A stretch of 39,779 nucleotides of DNA from CAYMKL01 sp964390805 (lineage in GTDB: Bacteria > Chloroflexota > Anaerolineae > VGOG01): assembly GCA_964390805.1 (NCBI GenBank), contig CAYMKL010000058.1, forward strand, positions 1-39,779. The letters are read 5' to 3'. A program made the position numbers and the translations under genes. The notes under the pieces are model-generated. The model was not told the DNA's origin. It did no database searches and saw nothing but the letters and a program-made list of their open reading frames with translations. Below are positions 23,948-30,255 of this stretch, piece by piece (positions within the stretch are counted from its first letter, which is position 1; every line of letters starts with the position of its first letter).

Positions 23948-24442
23948 TTACGGCAAGCTCTTGAGATAGTCGAGCAGATCGTTCAGGTCTTCCTCGCTCA
24001 TGGTCCAGCGTGGCATATCGGCGTTCAGAGGGTCGCCGTCGGGGTGTTTGCCCTCTACAACAGCCACCCGGAACGTTTCAAGGTCGTACTCGGCTGCCTC
24101 GCCTCCGTGGCCTTCGCCGGCTTGAGCAGTCAAAGCCGACCAACGAATGTCCGGCGCGTCCATCACCTGCGCATGCATGACATGCCGACCACCCTGTCCG
24201 GTCGGGCCGTGGCACGAGGCACAGGTCAGGGTACCACCCATCATCATGCCCCCTACCCCCGGTCCGCCGGTATAAGTAATGCGCCCTCCACGCTCACTTG
24301 TAGCAGTGAAGTAGATGCGCTCACCGTTGGAATCGAAGGCCCCCTGCCCCCATGCGGTTCCACCTTGCCCCGTCGGTGCTAATCGCGGGACGCAAGCTGC
24401 AAGCAGCAGAAATGCAATAAAGATCCCGAAGTACTTCTTCAT
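23948..24442 (-). CDS. Lipoprotein c-type cytochrome (monoheme)
   Basis: 164 residues from ATG 24442 (AGGAGG upstream). Lipobox LLAAC with C17 as the lipidation site, a Gly/Met-rich stretch (GGPGVGGMMMGG), then the heme site CASCH (C74, C77, H78). The tail ADMPRWTMSEEDLNDLLDYLKSLP is the classic cytochrome c end with a likely methionine ligand. It would sit on the outer face of the membrane and pass single electrons. The Met/Gly run and position directly upstream of copB suggest a link with copper or with extracellular metal oxidation, but that is inference. Transcription probably starts at 24498-24526. Confidence 0.87.
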   Translation of the reverse strand: MKKYFGIFIAFLLLAACVPRLAPTGQGGTAWGQGAFDSNGERIYFTATSERGGRITYTGGPGVGGMMMGGTLTCASCHGPTGQGGRHVMHAQVMDAPDIRWSALTAQAGEGHGGEAAEYDLETFRVAVVEGKHPDGDPLNADMPRWTMSEEDLNDLLDYLKSLP

Positions 24443-24462
24443 ACCACCTCCTCGGATAGATC

Positions 24463-24526
24463 GTCTCATGAGACAACATGAGTATCTTACTTAAGATGTT
24501 TTACCACACGCATTATGGCTTGTCAA
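24463..24526 (-). promoter_or_regulatory. Promoter and two palindromic operators of the cytochrome-copB operon
   Basis: Leftward -35 TTGACA (24526-24521), 17-bp spacer, weak -10 TAAAAC (24503-24498). Perfect inverted repeat ATCTTA-CT-TAAGAT (24484-24497) touches the -10 and covers the start of transcription. A second palindrome GTCTCATGAGAC (24463-24474) follows in the leader. The layout fits repression by a metal-responsive regulator. Confidence 0.5.
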
Positions 24527-24569
24527 CTGCCCGATAACAAAAGAGGGTAGCGTCATACACCACTTGACG

Positions 24570-24609
24570 CCAACAGGCGGGAGAGTGCAGTGACTCTCCC
24601 GCCTGTTGG
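24570..24609. terminator. 17-bp perfect hairpin between SHOCT and cytochrome genes
   Basis: Arms 24570-24586 and 24593-24609 (CCAACAGGCGGGAGAGT and its complement) with a 6-base loop lie 9 bp beyond the SHOCT stop. No U-run follows on either strand, so it may act as a transcript end protector or a dispersed palindrome rather than a classical terminator. Confidence 0.5.
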
Positions 24610-24617
24610 TCATGCTA

Positions 24618-24878
24618 TCAGCGTCGAAGCCGGTCCCGAATCTCCTCAAATTCAGGTGGGGATATCTCCCCCGCTGCCAGCCGCCGCCGGGCGATCTCCA
24701 GTGGCTCCACCCCTGCCCCAGAGGCCACAGGCCGACGGCTGAGTTGCCGGACCAGCCCAGCGGTCCCCAGCCCCAGCACAGCCACTACACCCACGAACAA
24801 CACCAGGTATAGGATCAGGCCAAGCGTCCCCAGGCCACCCCAAGTACCCCAGCTCAAACCGTTGTAGCAGAATCCCAT
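24618..24878 (-). CDS. Small membrane protein with SHOCT domain
   Basis: 86 residues. One transmembrane segment (LGTLGLILYLVLFVGVVAVLGL) after an aromatic/Gly N-terminus, then a cytoplasmic C-terminal SHOCT motif, PLEIARRRLAAGEISPPEFEEIRDRL. SHOCT motifs are short oligomerisation-like helices at the ends of many small membrane proteins, often near heavy-metal genes. The ATG is one base after the stop of a SHOCT remnant (24880-25011), so the three are one operon behind the promoter at 25396-25450. Confidence 0.8.
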   Translation of the reverse strand: MGFCYNGLSWGTWGGLGTLGLILYLVLFVGVVAVLGLGTAGLVRQLSRRPVASGAGVEPLEIARRRLAAGEISPPEFEEIRDRLRR

Positions 24879-24879
24879 T

Positions 24880-25011
24880 TCACTTCCTCCTATCGTTCAG
24901 TATTTGCAGAATCGTCTCGTACTCCTCTCGGCTGATCTCGCCCCGGGCCAACCGCTCGTCCAGAACCTGGCGCGCCGCCGGCTGGCCCTGCCTAACGAGT
25001 AGCCGATCACC
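24880..25011 (-). pseudogene. SHOCT-motif fragment without a start codon
   Basis: An open stretch reads QPAARQVLDERLARGEISREE and on to ETILQILNDRRK before TGA 24882-24880. It is a good SHOCT motif but has no ATG, GTG or TTG start and no membrane segment. It lies +1 in frame to the SHOCT gene that ends at 25007. Most likely a decayed tandem copy; programmed frameshifting from the preceding gene is possible but no slippery site is seen. Confidence 0.5.
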
Positions 25012-25270
25012 TCCCAGTGTCCTCGGAGATCTCGCGTTTCATCAATTCATACTGCTCGCGATTGACCTCACCTCGTGCGTAACGTCGCTTGAGGATCTCC
25101 AGCGGCGACTCGGACAGGTCGCTGTGCCATGTCGTGGCAGGGTATGACGAGTTATTCACCGCTTTGGGGAAGATGTTGCTCAACAACCATACCGCCAGGG
25201 CAATGATCACCACCCAAAAGACAAGCATTAAGACTATACCCAAGCCGCCGAAACCGAATCCCATCATCAT
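25007..25270 (-). CDS. Small membrane protein with SHOCT domain
   Basis: 87 residues from the first ATG of MMMGFGFGGLG (25270), 8 nt after AGGAGG; a GTG three codons earlier overlaps the SD and was rejected. One membrane segment (IVLMLVFWVVIIALAVWLL) and a C-terminal SHOCT motif, PLEILKRRYARGEVNREQYELM. First gene of the SHOCT operon, driven by the promoter at 25396-25450, which shares a long identical block with the promoter of the exported protein at 25561-26121. Confidence 0.8.
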   Translation of the reverse strand: MMMGFGFGGLGIVLMLVFWVVIIALAVWLLSNIFPKAVNNSSYPATTWHSDLSESPLEILKRRYARGEVNREQYELMKREISEDTGR

Positions 25271-25290
25271 GATCTTCACCTCCTAGTTTA

Positions 25291-25363
25291 TTCGTAGTCA
25301 GACAACGCCACTCCGCGGAGCTTACCCTGAGCAGAGTCGAAGGGCTTCGTGGCTCACTACAAA
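25291..25363. repeat. Inverted dispersed repeat (TTCGTAGT...ACTAC), copy 1
   Basis: TTCGTAGTCAG...GTGGCTCACTACAAA forms an imperfect inverted repeat and contains the TTCGAC-type repeat CCCTGAGCAGAGTCGAAGGG (25325-25344). A related copy lies at 36539-36617. Confidence 0.5.
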
Positions 25364-25395
25364 CCTTGTGGCCTGACTTCCATGATCTTGTCCAT

Positions 25396-25450
25396 AGTAT
25401 AACTGTTTACTGTAACAGCCCCTTAAAGGGAATGTGAAGATTTGATGACA
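25396..25450 (-). promoter_or_regulatory. Pho-box-like promoter A (SHOCT operon)
   Basis: Leftward, 29 bases starting TGTCATCAAAT-CTTCACATTCC are identical to those of promoter B at 26188-26242. The half-sites TGTCATC, CTTCACA, CTTTAAG and CTGTTAC are spaced 11 bp apart, as OmpR/PhoB-type regulators require. -10 TATACT at 25401-25396 has no good -35, as expected for an activated promoter. Confidence 0.55.
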
Positions 25451-25560
25451 ATACTTGTTCTCTATCTTGACAGCGTAGGGCCCCAGCCAATTTGGCCAGG
25501 GCCCCATCTATTACTCCACCAAGCATTAGGACCGGAACACGTGATGCGTCGCCGCGTTAC

Positions 25561-26121
25561 TCAGGGTGTGTAAGGATTTGTGTAATTCGGCAGGAAGTTG
25601 TAGGCCACGCCTGGGGTCATCTCTAGACCAGGGACAGGGGGATGCGGCCCGCCGTCAAGTGTAAAGCTCGTCCGCGCGGTGTGCTTGAGCCAGACGACTT
25701 TTTCAGGATGGAGTGCCCCATCCGAAACCTTGACCAACTCGTGGTAGTGGACGTAGCCTCGAGAGGCGTACCTGTTCGCCTTCTCCAGGGACCACGTGTC
25801 GATGATCCCTTTCACCACGTACAGCAGTTCACCATCCGGCGCATCGGAAGACCACCACTTCGAAGCTCCGAAAGGTCCAGTGTTGTAGTGCTTGCCCACC
25901 AGTTTGTTCCGCCCGGCCTGCACCCAGTAGTGCCCCGGAACGTCTATCGCACCACCTGGCCCGTCTGGCGCACCCGCCAGGTAGTAGTCATCACCGTCCA
26001 CGTTGATCACGATGCCGTGGACAAAGCCCTTGGCGCTGACAGGCAAAGCGACCGCGACTGTGAGAGCCGCAACCGCTACTAAAGCCAATAGATACTTGCT
26101 CAGACTCAGTTTGCTTATCAT
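25561..26121 (-). CDS. Exported protein of unknown function
   Basis: 186 residues with a clear signal peptide (SKYLLALVAVAALTVAVALPVSAKG). The mature part is rich in His, Tyr and Trp: INVDGDDYYLAGAP, GHYWVQAG, SKWWSSDAPDGELLYVV, GYVHYHELVKV, VVWLKHTARTSFTLDGGPH and a YNFLPNYTNPYTP tail. It has no cysteine in the mature part and no membrane anchor. I do not recognise the family. It lies just downstream of the histidine kinase and behind a promoter shared in sequence with the SHOCT operon, so it is probably a target of the adjacent two-component system. Confidence 0.7.
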   Translation of the reverse strand: MISKLSLSKYLLALVAVAALTVAVALPVSAKGFVHGIVINVDGDDYYLAGAPDGPGGAIDVPGHYWVQAGRNKLVGKHYNTGPFGASKWWSSDAPDGELLYVVKGIIDTWSLEKANRYASRGYVHYHELVKVSDGALHPEKVVWLKHTARTSFTLDGGPHPPVPGLEMTPGVAYNFLPNYTNPYTP

Positions 26122-26187
26122 GTTCTTTCTCCTTCCAAAAGTTTTTTTCTTGGCGGATTAGAGTCATCCGATCCTAGTGTTGCCTAA

Positions 26188-26242
26188 AGTATAGCCGGTC
26201 AATATGACAGGTTCTTAAAGGGAATGTGAAGATTTGATGACA
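26188..26242 (-). promoter_or_regulatory. Pho-box-like promoter B (exported protein)
   Basis: Same block as 25396-25450: 11-bp-spaced half-sites TGTCATC, CTTCACA, CTTTAAG and TGTCATA followed by -10 TATACT (26193-26188). It sits between the histidine kinase stop and the exported-protein gene. Confidence 0.58.
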
Positions 26243-26252
26243 GTCTTGGCGA

Positions 26253-27392
26253 TCAGAGGGCGATGGGCAGGGTGAAGGTGAAACTGCTGCCCTGGCCGGG
26301 GCCAGAGCTGGTGGCCCAGATGCGCCCGCCGTGGGCCTCCACCAGGTGCTTGGCAATGGTCAGGCCGATACCGCTGCCACCACCAGGTCGGGAGCGGGAC
26401 GTGTCCACCCGGTAGAAGCGCTCAAAAACGTGGGGTAGGTGTTCAGCTGAGATGCCGATGCCGGTGTCCTGCACGACAACGGCTACCTCTCGACCATCGC
26501 GCCAGGCCCGAAGAGTCACCTGGCCACCGGAGGGAGTGTACTGCAAGGCATTGCCCAACAGGTTGAGCAGCACCTGGATGACACGGCTGGGGTCGGACCA
26601 TATCTGCGGCAGGTCCGTCGGGACATCAACCTGAAGGCTCACGGCTTTGTCTTCGAACTGGGGCTGCAAGCGGTCGACAGCAGCACGGACCAGGTCGGCT
26701 GGGGCGACCGGGCGAAGCTCTAGGGGGATCTGGCCCGCCTCGGCGCGGGAGAGTTCCTCGAGATCATGGACTAGCCGCTGTAACCGGGCGACCTCGCGCT
26801 GGACAAGCAGGAAAGTGGCTGGCTCAGCGGTCAGCACACCGTCCACCAAGCCTTCCATGACGCCTTTCATACTGCTGAGGGGGGTGCGCAGTTCATGGGC
26901 AACGTCGCCGATGAGTTCCAGCCGGCGCTCTTCCGTCCGTTCCAGGGTCTCAGCCATCTGGTTGAAGGCCCGCGCCAGAGCACCCAGCTCATCCTGACCC
27001 GACACCTGGACCCGTTCGTGATAATCACCGGCGGCGATGCGCTGGCTGGCCTTCATCATGGCCCGGATAGGGCCAACGATGCGCCGGGCAGTGAAGGTGC
27101 TCACGGCCACCGCTGCCAGGAAGGCAACCAGGGTTGCGACGACCAGGATTTCGTTGGCAGCGGCCTGGAAACTTTCGCGCAGGTCGGCCGCCAGGGCCGG
27201 ATCATAGCCCGGTAGGGCCTCCATGCGGGCAATGTGGCGGGCCAGGGCGGCGGGAGCGTGGAACTGGGCCGTGCCAGCCAAGACTACCACTCCCACCACT
27301 ATGATGATCAAATACGAGAGGAATAACTTCCAGCTCAACCGTTGTGGTGTCCTGAGCTTGTCGAAGGATTGGAGTATTTGGAACAGGTTCAT
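26253..27392 (-). CDS. Membrane sensor histidine kinase
   Basis: 379 residues. Membrane segments near 21-42 and 81-100 enclose a short outside loop of about 38 residues. HAMP domain 103-155, HisKA with GDVAHELRTPLSSMKG (H166), N box LLNLLGNALQYTPSGG, G1 DTGIGI and G2 GGGSGIGLTIAKHLVEAHGG. The N-terminus has SFDKLRTPQ (residues 9-17), encoded by a TTCGAC-type dispersed repeat at 27341-27367. The start overlaps the response-regulator stop (ATGA). With a tiny sensor loop and metal genes around, the signal may be a metal or envelope state, but this cannot be read from the sequence. Confidence 0.92.
   Translation of the reverse strand: MNLFQILQSFDKLRTPQRLSWKLFLSYLIIIVVGVVVLAGTAQFHAPAALARHIARMEALPGYDPALAADLRESFQAAANEILVVATLVAFLAAVAVSTFTARRIVGPIRAMMKASQRIAAGDYHERVQVSGQDELGALARAFNQMAETLERTEERRLELIGDVAHELRTPLSSMKGVMEGLVDGVLTAEPATFLLVQREVARLQRLVHDLEELSRAEAGQIPLELRPVAPADLVRAAVDRLQPQFEDKAVSLQVDVPTDLPQIWSDPSRVIQVLLNLLGNALQYTPSGGQVTLRAWRDGREVAVVVQDTGIGISAEHLPHVFERFYRVDTSRSRPGGGSGIGLTIAKHLVEAHGGRIWATSSGPGQGSSFTFTLPIAL
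27341..27367. repeat. Dispersed TTCGACAAGCTCAGG-type repeat inside the histidine kinase gene
   Basis: Leftward it reads CCTTCGACAAGCTCAGGACA, the core of a dispersed repeat normally intergenic. It is in frame and encodes SFDKLRTP near the N-terminus of the kinase. Confidence 0.6.
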
Positions 27393-28087
27393 GTCGCTTC
27401 GTCCTCAAAGCGGTAGCCGGCGCCCCGCACGGTGACAATCAGCGTCGGGTTCGCCGGGTCGTCTTCCACGTTCTTGCGGATGCGCCCGATATGGACATCC
27501 ACCACCCGCTCGTCGCCGTAGTAATCATAGCCCCACACCTGTTCGATGAGCTGTTCCCGGCTCAACACCCTACCACGATGTCGGGCCAGGGCATGCAGGA
27601 ACTCGAACTGGATGGAGGTCACCTCCACGGGCTGATCATCCTTCCAGACCCGGCGGGCGTCGGGCTCAATGCGCAGGCGACGAAAGACAAGCACCGGCTC
27701 GCTCAGGCCAGCGCCTCGCCCCCGGCGTAGGACGGCTTTCACCCGGGCCACCAGCTCTCGCGGGCTGAAGGGCTTGGTCAGATAGTCGTCAGCCCCCATC
27801 GTGAGGCCCACGATCTTGTCCATCTCGTCGGTTTTGGCGGTCAGCATCAGGACGTAGACGTCGGATTCTTGGCGCAGACGCCGCAGCACCTCTATGCCGT
27901 CCAGCCCGGGCAGCATAATGTCCAGCACGATGAGATCTGGCCGGAAGGCACGAGCTGCTTTGAGCGCTGCGTGCCCATCCACTGCTCTATGTACCGTGTA
28001 ACCTTCTTTCTCCAGGTACGCCTGCACCGTATTGACGATGGTCGGCTCGTCGTCAACGACGAGGATGCTACGAGAACTGTTCTGCAT
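27389..28087 (-). CDS. OmpR/PhoB-family response regulator
   Basis: 232 residues from ATG 28087; an ATG six codons upstream is an alternative. Receiver domain with acidic pair D12/D13 (VVDDEP), phosphoacceptor D56 (LIVLDIMLP), T83 and K105 (GADDYLTKPF). The winged-helix DNA-binding domain starts near 135 and ends in the family signature QVWGYDYYGDERVVDVHIGRIRKN and RGAGYRFE. It is translationally coupled to the kinase. Its probable targets are the two 11-bp-periodic promoters at 25396-25450 and 26188-26242. Confidence 0.95.
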   Translation of the reverse strand: MQNSSRSILVVDDEPTIVNTVQAYLEKEGYTVHRAVDGHAALKAARAFRPDLIVLDIMLPGLDGIEVLRRLRQESDVYVLMLTAKTDEMDKIVGLTMGADDYLTKPFSPRELVARVKAVLRRGRGAGLSEPVLVFRRLRIEPDARRVWKDDQPVEVTSIQFEFLHALARHRGRVLSREQLIEQVWGYDYYGDERVVDVHIGRIRKNVEDDPANPTLIVTVRGAGYRFEDEAT

Positions 28088-28110
28088 GGCTCTGTCTCTC
28101 CTCATCAAAT

Positions 28111-28743
28111 CTATCGTTGCTTCGTCCTGGCAACAACCAACTTGAACAGGCCGCTAGACACCAATTCCTCCACCCGTTCAATCTCGAGACCAGCCTTCTT
28201 GGCGTTCTCCACCGTGCGGCGGTTAATGTGCGGGCCCATCAACCGCACCACCAGGGGATCGAGTAGATCCATCAGCCTACCGATCACCGTCTTGTTCACC
28301 CGCACGTGCTCCAGCAAGATGACCCGTCCACCGGGCCTGACCACCGGGCCCAGTTCTCGCAGTCCCAGAACAGGGTCGGGCACCGAGCAGAAGACAAAGG
28401 TAGCCACGACAGCGTCGAAGGCAGCGTCGGGAAACGCCAGCCTCTGAGCGTCCATCAAATATAGGTCAACCTCGATGTCCAACCCCTCAGCCCGCCGCCG
28501 TGCTACTTCTAGCATCTTGTCGCTCAAATCCACAGCCGTGACCTGGACTCCTTTGGGATAGTAGGGGAGGTTCTTACCTGTACCCACCCCCACTTCCAGG
28601 ATCCGGTTTCCATCAATCCTGGACCAGAGCCTCTCTCGCCACCGACGGTAAACAAAGCGCTCGACGATGGCCTCCATCAGGTCGTAAACCGGAGCAATGC
28701 GATTGTAACGGGATTTAGTCTGGATTGTAGCTTTGTGGTCCAC
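28111..28743 (-). CDS. Class I SAM-dependent methyltransferase (UbiE-like)
   Basis: 210 residues from a GTG start only 2 nt after the stop of the small membrane protein gene. Motif I ILEVGVGTGKNLPYYPKG, motif II AVDLSDKMLEVARRRA, motif III DAAFDAVVATFVFCSVPDP and post-motif VVRPGGRVILLEHVRV. It resembles the ubiquinone/menaquinone or phospholipid N-methyltransferase group. Its place inside the metal/redox operon is common for methyltransferases near heavy-metal genes, but the substrate cannot be told. Confidence 0.82.
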   Translation of the reverse strand: MDHKATIQTKSRYNRIAPVYDLMEAIVERFVYRRWRERLWSRIDGNRILEVGVGTGKNLPYYPKGVQVTAVDLSDKMLEVARRRAEGLDIEVDLYLMDAQRLAFPDAAFDAVVATFVFCSVPDPVLGLRELGPVVRPGGRVILLEHVRVNKTVIGRLMDLLDPLVVRLMGPHINRRTVENAKKAGLEIERVEELVSSGLFKLVVARTKQR

Positions 28744-28745
28744 GG

Positions 28746-28877
28746 TCAGTCCAGCGTTTTCAGGAACTCCTGCATCCCCCAGCCACCGAAGAACATTGAC
28801 AATCCGCTAGTACCTACCAGAAAGACAATCAGCACTACCAATCCAAATACGAACACTTGTGCCCAATTGATTCTCAT
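28746..28877 (-). CDS. 43-residue single-span membrane protein
   Basis: ATG at 28877 with GGAGG 6 nt upstream; it overlaps the DUF302 stop by 4 bases (ATGA) and ends 2 nt before the methyltransferase GTG. The sequence starts MRINWAQVFVFGLVVLIVFL and has one transmembrane helix and a short tail, GGWGMQEFLKTLD. Perfect operon spacing on both sides and a good RBS support it as a real gene. Function unknown; it may help anchor the DUF302 protein or resemble SHOCT-type membrane tags without the motif. Confidence 0.72.
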   Translation of the reverse strand: MRINWAQVFVFGLVVLIVFLVGTSGLSMFFGGWGMQEFLKTLD

Positions 28878-29278
28878 TGCTCACCTCCAAGGACTTCGAT
28901 CACACGTCGCAGCTTGGCGTTGACCGTCGTGGCCACTTCCTCCAGCGACGGGCTCTCCGCGATGCTCATAGCCGCCAGCGGATCAATAGCCGAGACGACC
29001 GCCCCGCCATCCTCCTCGTAGACGATGACGTTGCACGGCAGCAGCAATCCGATCTCCAGCTCCGCTTGAAGCGCGCGGTGAGCCAGCGGGGGATTGCAGG
29101 CCCCCAGGATGACGTACTTGCGGAAGTCGGCGTTCAGCTTCTTCTTGAGGGTGGCCTTGACGTCAATCTCCGTCAGGACTCCAAACCCCTCCTCGCTTAA
29201 CGCCGCCCTGGTCTTCTCCACCGCTTCCTCGTACGGCAAATCAAGTCGGGTGGTCAGGCCATAACCCTTCTCGGTCAT
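28874..29278 (-). CDS. DUF302-family protein
   Basis: 134 residues; AGGAGG 7 nt before ATG. It shows the DUF302 pattern: GYGLTTRLDLPYEEAVEKTRAALSEEGFGVLTEIDVKATLKKKL, YVILGACNPPLAHRALQAE and GLLLPCNVIVYEE. The family is about 130 residues with this internal cysteine pair (LGACNP...LPCNV). Its function is not established; genes are often found with sulfur-oxidation, heavy-metal and thioredoxin-fold genes. Here it is 13 nt after the first selenocysteine glutaredoxin and overlaps the small membrane protein gene. Confidence 0.9.
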   Translation of the reverse strand: MTEKGYGLTTRLDLPYEEAVEKTRAALSEEGFGVLTEIDVKATLKKKLNADFRKYVILGACNPPLAHRALQAELEIGLLLPCNVIVYEEDGGAVVSAIDPLAAMSIAESPSLEEVATTVNAKLRRVIEVLGGEQ

Positions 29279-29291
29279 AGAGATGCCTCCT

Positions 29292-29525
29292 TCAGTTTCC
29301 CAATAGCTCCTCTAGCTTCGACTGGTCGAAGCCAATAACGACCTCGTCGCCAATCACCGTCACCGGCGTGGTGAACACGCCTAACTGCTCCAGTTCACCC
29401 AGAGCCGACTTATCTTCGGCCACGTCGCGCTCAGTGAACTCGACACCTCGCTGTGAAAGAAACTCTTTCACTCGCCCGCAGAACAGTCAACCGCCTTGAG
29501 TGTAGACGAACACTTGTTTATCCAT
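29292..29525 (-). CDS. Glutaredoxin-like selenoprotein 1 (UGA at codon 13 read as selenocysteine)
   Basis: 78 codons from ATG 29525 (GAGGTG upstream) to TGA 29294-29292. Codon 13 is an in-frame TGA (29489-29487). Read through, the protein is MDKQVFVYTQGG-U-LFCGRVKEFLSQRG, continuing with FTERDVAEDK, TTPVTVIGDEVVIGFDQ and a normal glutaredoxin/NrdH end. The TGA sits exactly on the first cysteine of the CxxC redox site, giving U13-L-F-C16. The cis-proline (TTPV) is in place and the total of 77 residues is a full-length fold. The second cysteine, reading frame and RBS are all intact, which argues against decay. A hairpin at 29471-29453 begins 15 nt after the TGA. Rhodanese and DUF302 genes flank it at 9 and 13 nt. 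Thiol-disulfide exchange is the probable role. Confidence 0.85.
29453..29471 (-). promoter_or_regulatory. SECIS-like hairpin of selenoprotein 1
   Basis: GTGAAAG-AGTTT-CTTTCAC is a perfect 7-bp stem with a 5-nt loop whose second base is G. It begins 15 nt after the UGA, so the loop G is about 24 nt from it. Bacterial SECIS elements are hairpins inside the coding region just after the UGA, with a G in the first two loop positions; this one fits that rule. Confidence 0.65.
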
Positions 29526-29534
29526 TTCTGCACC

Positions 29535-29951
29535 TCACTGGGACTTGTCCAGCAACTCGTACCCGGCCGCTTTCCAGGCCCTCATGCCACCCCGCACATC
29601 TATTACATTCGTGTACCCCATCTCGATCAGCGTCTTGCTGGCGGTAGCGCTCATGGGTCCGCTACGGCAATAGAGCACAATCTTGGCATCCTTGTCCTCA
29701 GGAAGCTGATCGGCGTACTTCTCGATCTCGTTATATGGGATGTGAGCGTCGGTGCCGGGGATCTCTCCGTCGTAGGGGATGTGTACGTTGATGAAGCTGA
29801 AGTCCTTGCTCTTCAGCATGTTGTTCAGTTCTTCCACGGTGATCAACGCCGGGCCAGACACGGCCGAACCCTCGGGCGATGTTGTGGCAGATGCACAACC
29901 GGCGATGACGGGCAAAAGGAAAAACATCAGCGTTACATGTGCTTTCTTCAC
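29535..29951 (-). CDS. Rhodanese-domain lipoprotein
   Basis: 138 residues from a GTG start (AAGGAG 5 nt upstream). Signal peptide with lipobox VIAGC (C19). One rhodanese domain: ITVEELNNMLKSKDFSFINVH, the active-site loop YCRSGPMS (C95) and GYTNVIDVRGGMRAW. Such single-domain proteins carry persulfide sulfur or bind metals outside the membrane. It is 9 nt upstream of selenoprotein 1. A structured hairpin (29981-30034) lies ahead of it, so it may have its own transcript or a processing site. Confidence 0.92.
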   Translation of the reverse strand: MKKAHVTLMFFLLPVIAGCASATTSPEGSAVSGPALITVEELNNMLKSKDFSFINVHIPYDGEIPGTDAHIPYNEIEKYADQLPEDKDAKIVLYCRSGPMSATASKTLIEMGYTNVIDVRGGMRAWKAAGYELLDKSQ

Positions 29952-29980
29952 TATGGCTCCTTTATCACAGACTAGTGCTG

Positions 29981-30034
29981 GCTCTCCGTCGGCCTAGTGA
30001 GTCGAATGTAGCAGGCGACTGTCCGACGGGGAGC
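29981..30034. other. Long imperfect hairpin before the rhodanese gene
   Basis: Arms GCTCTCCGTCGG (29981-29992) and CCGACGGGGAGC (30023-30034) pair over 12 positions with one G-U type exception, with an inner GTCG/CGAC pairing. There is no U-run. It lies 30 nt upstream of the rhodanese start in an otherwise tightly packed operon and may be a processing or attenuation structure. Confidence 0.4.
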
Positions 30035-30073
30035 GCTCGCGAGAGACAAATGGTTCAGTGTTTCACAACTATG

Positions 30074-30226
30074 CTAGCCTTCATCTTTGAGGAACTTCTC
30101 CGGATCCTTCTCAAAGGCCACCTTGCAGCCTGGGGCGCAGAAATAGATAGTCTTGCCCTTGTACTCGGCCTTGGCCGGAGCCGTCTCGGGATCCACCTTC
30201 ATCTTGCAGACCGGATCTATTGCCAT
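30074..30226 (-). CDS. YHS-domain metal-binding protein (50 residues)
   Basis: ATG 30226 with AGGAGG 8 nt upstream, stop TAG 30076-30074. The whole protein is one YHS domain: DPVCKMKVDPETAPAKAEYKG, then TIYFCAPGCKVAFEKDPEKFL. The three cysteines (in PVCKM and FCAPGC) are the expected metal ligands. YHS domains sit on or beside heavy-metal ATPases and bind copper or related ions. It is 29 nt downstream of selenoprotein 2. It may be a small cytoplasmic metallochaperone for the P-type ATPases upstream. Confidence 0.9.
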   Translation of the reverse strand: MAIDPVCKMKVDPETAPAKAEYKGKTIYFCAPGCKVAFEKDPEKFLKDEG

Positions 30227-30255
30227 CTTGCTCACCTCCTCTCGTTATCCTCTAA

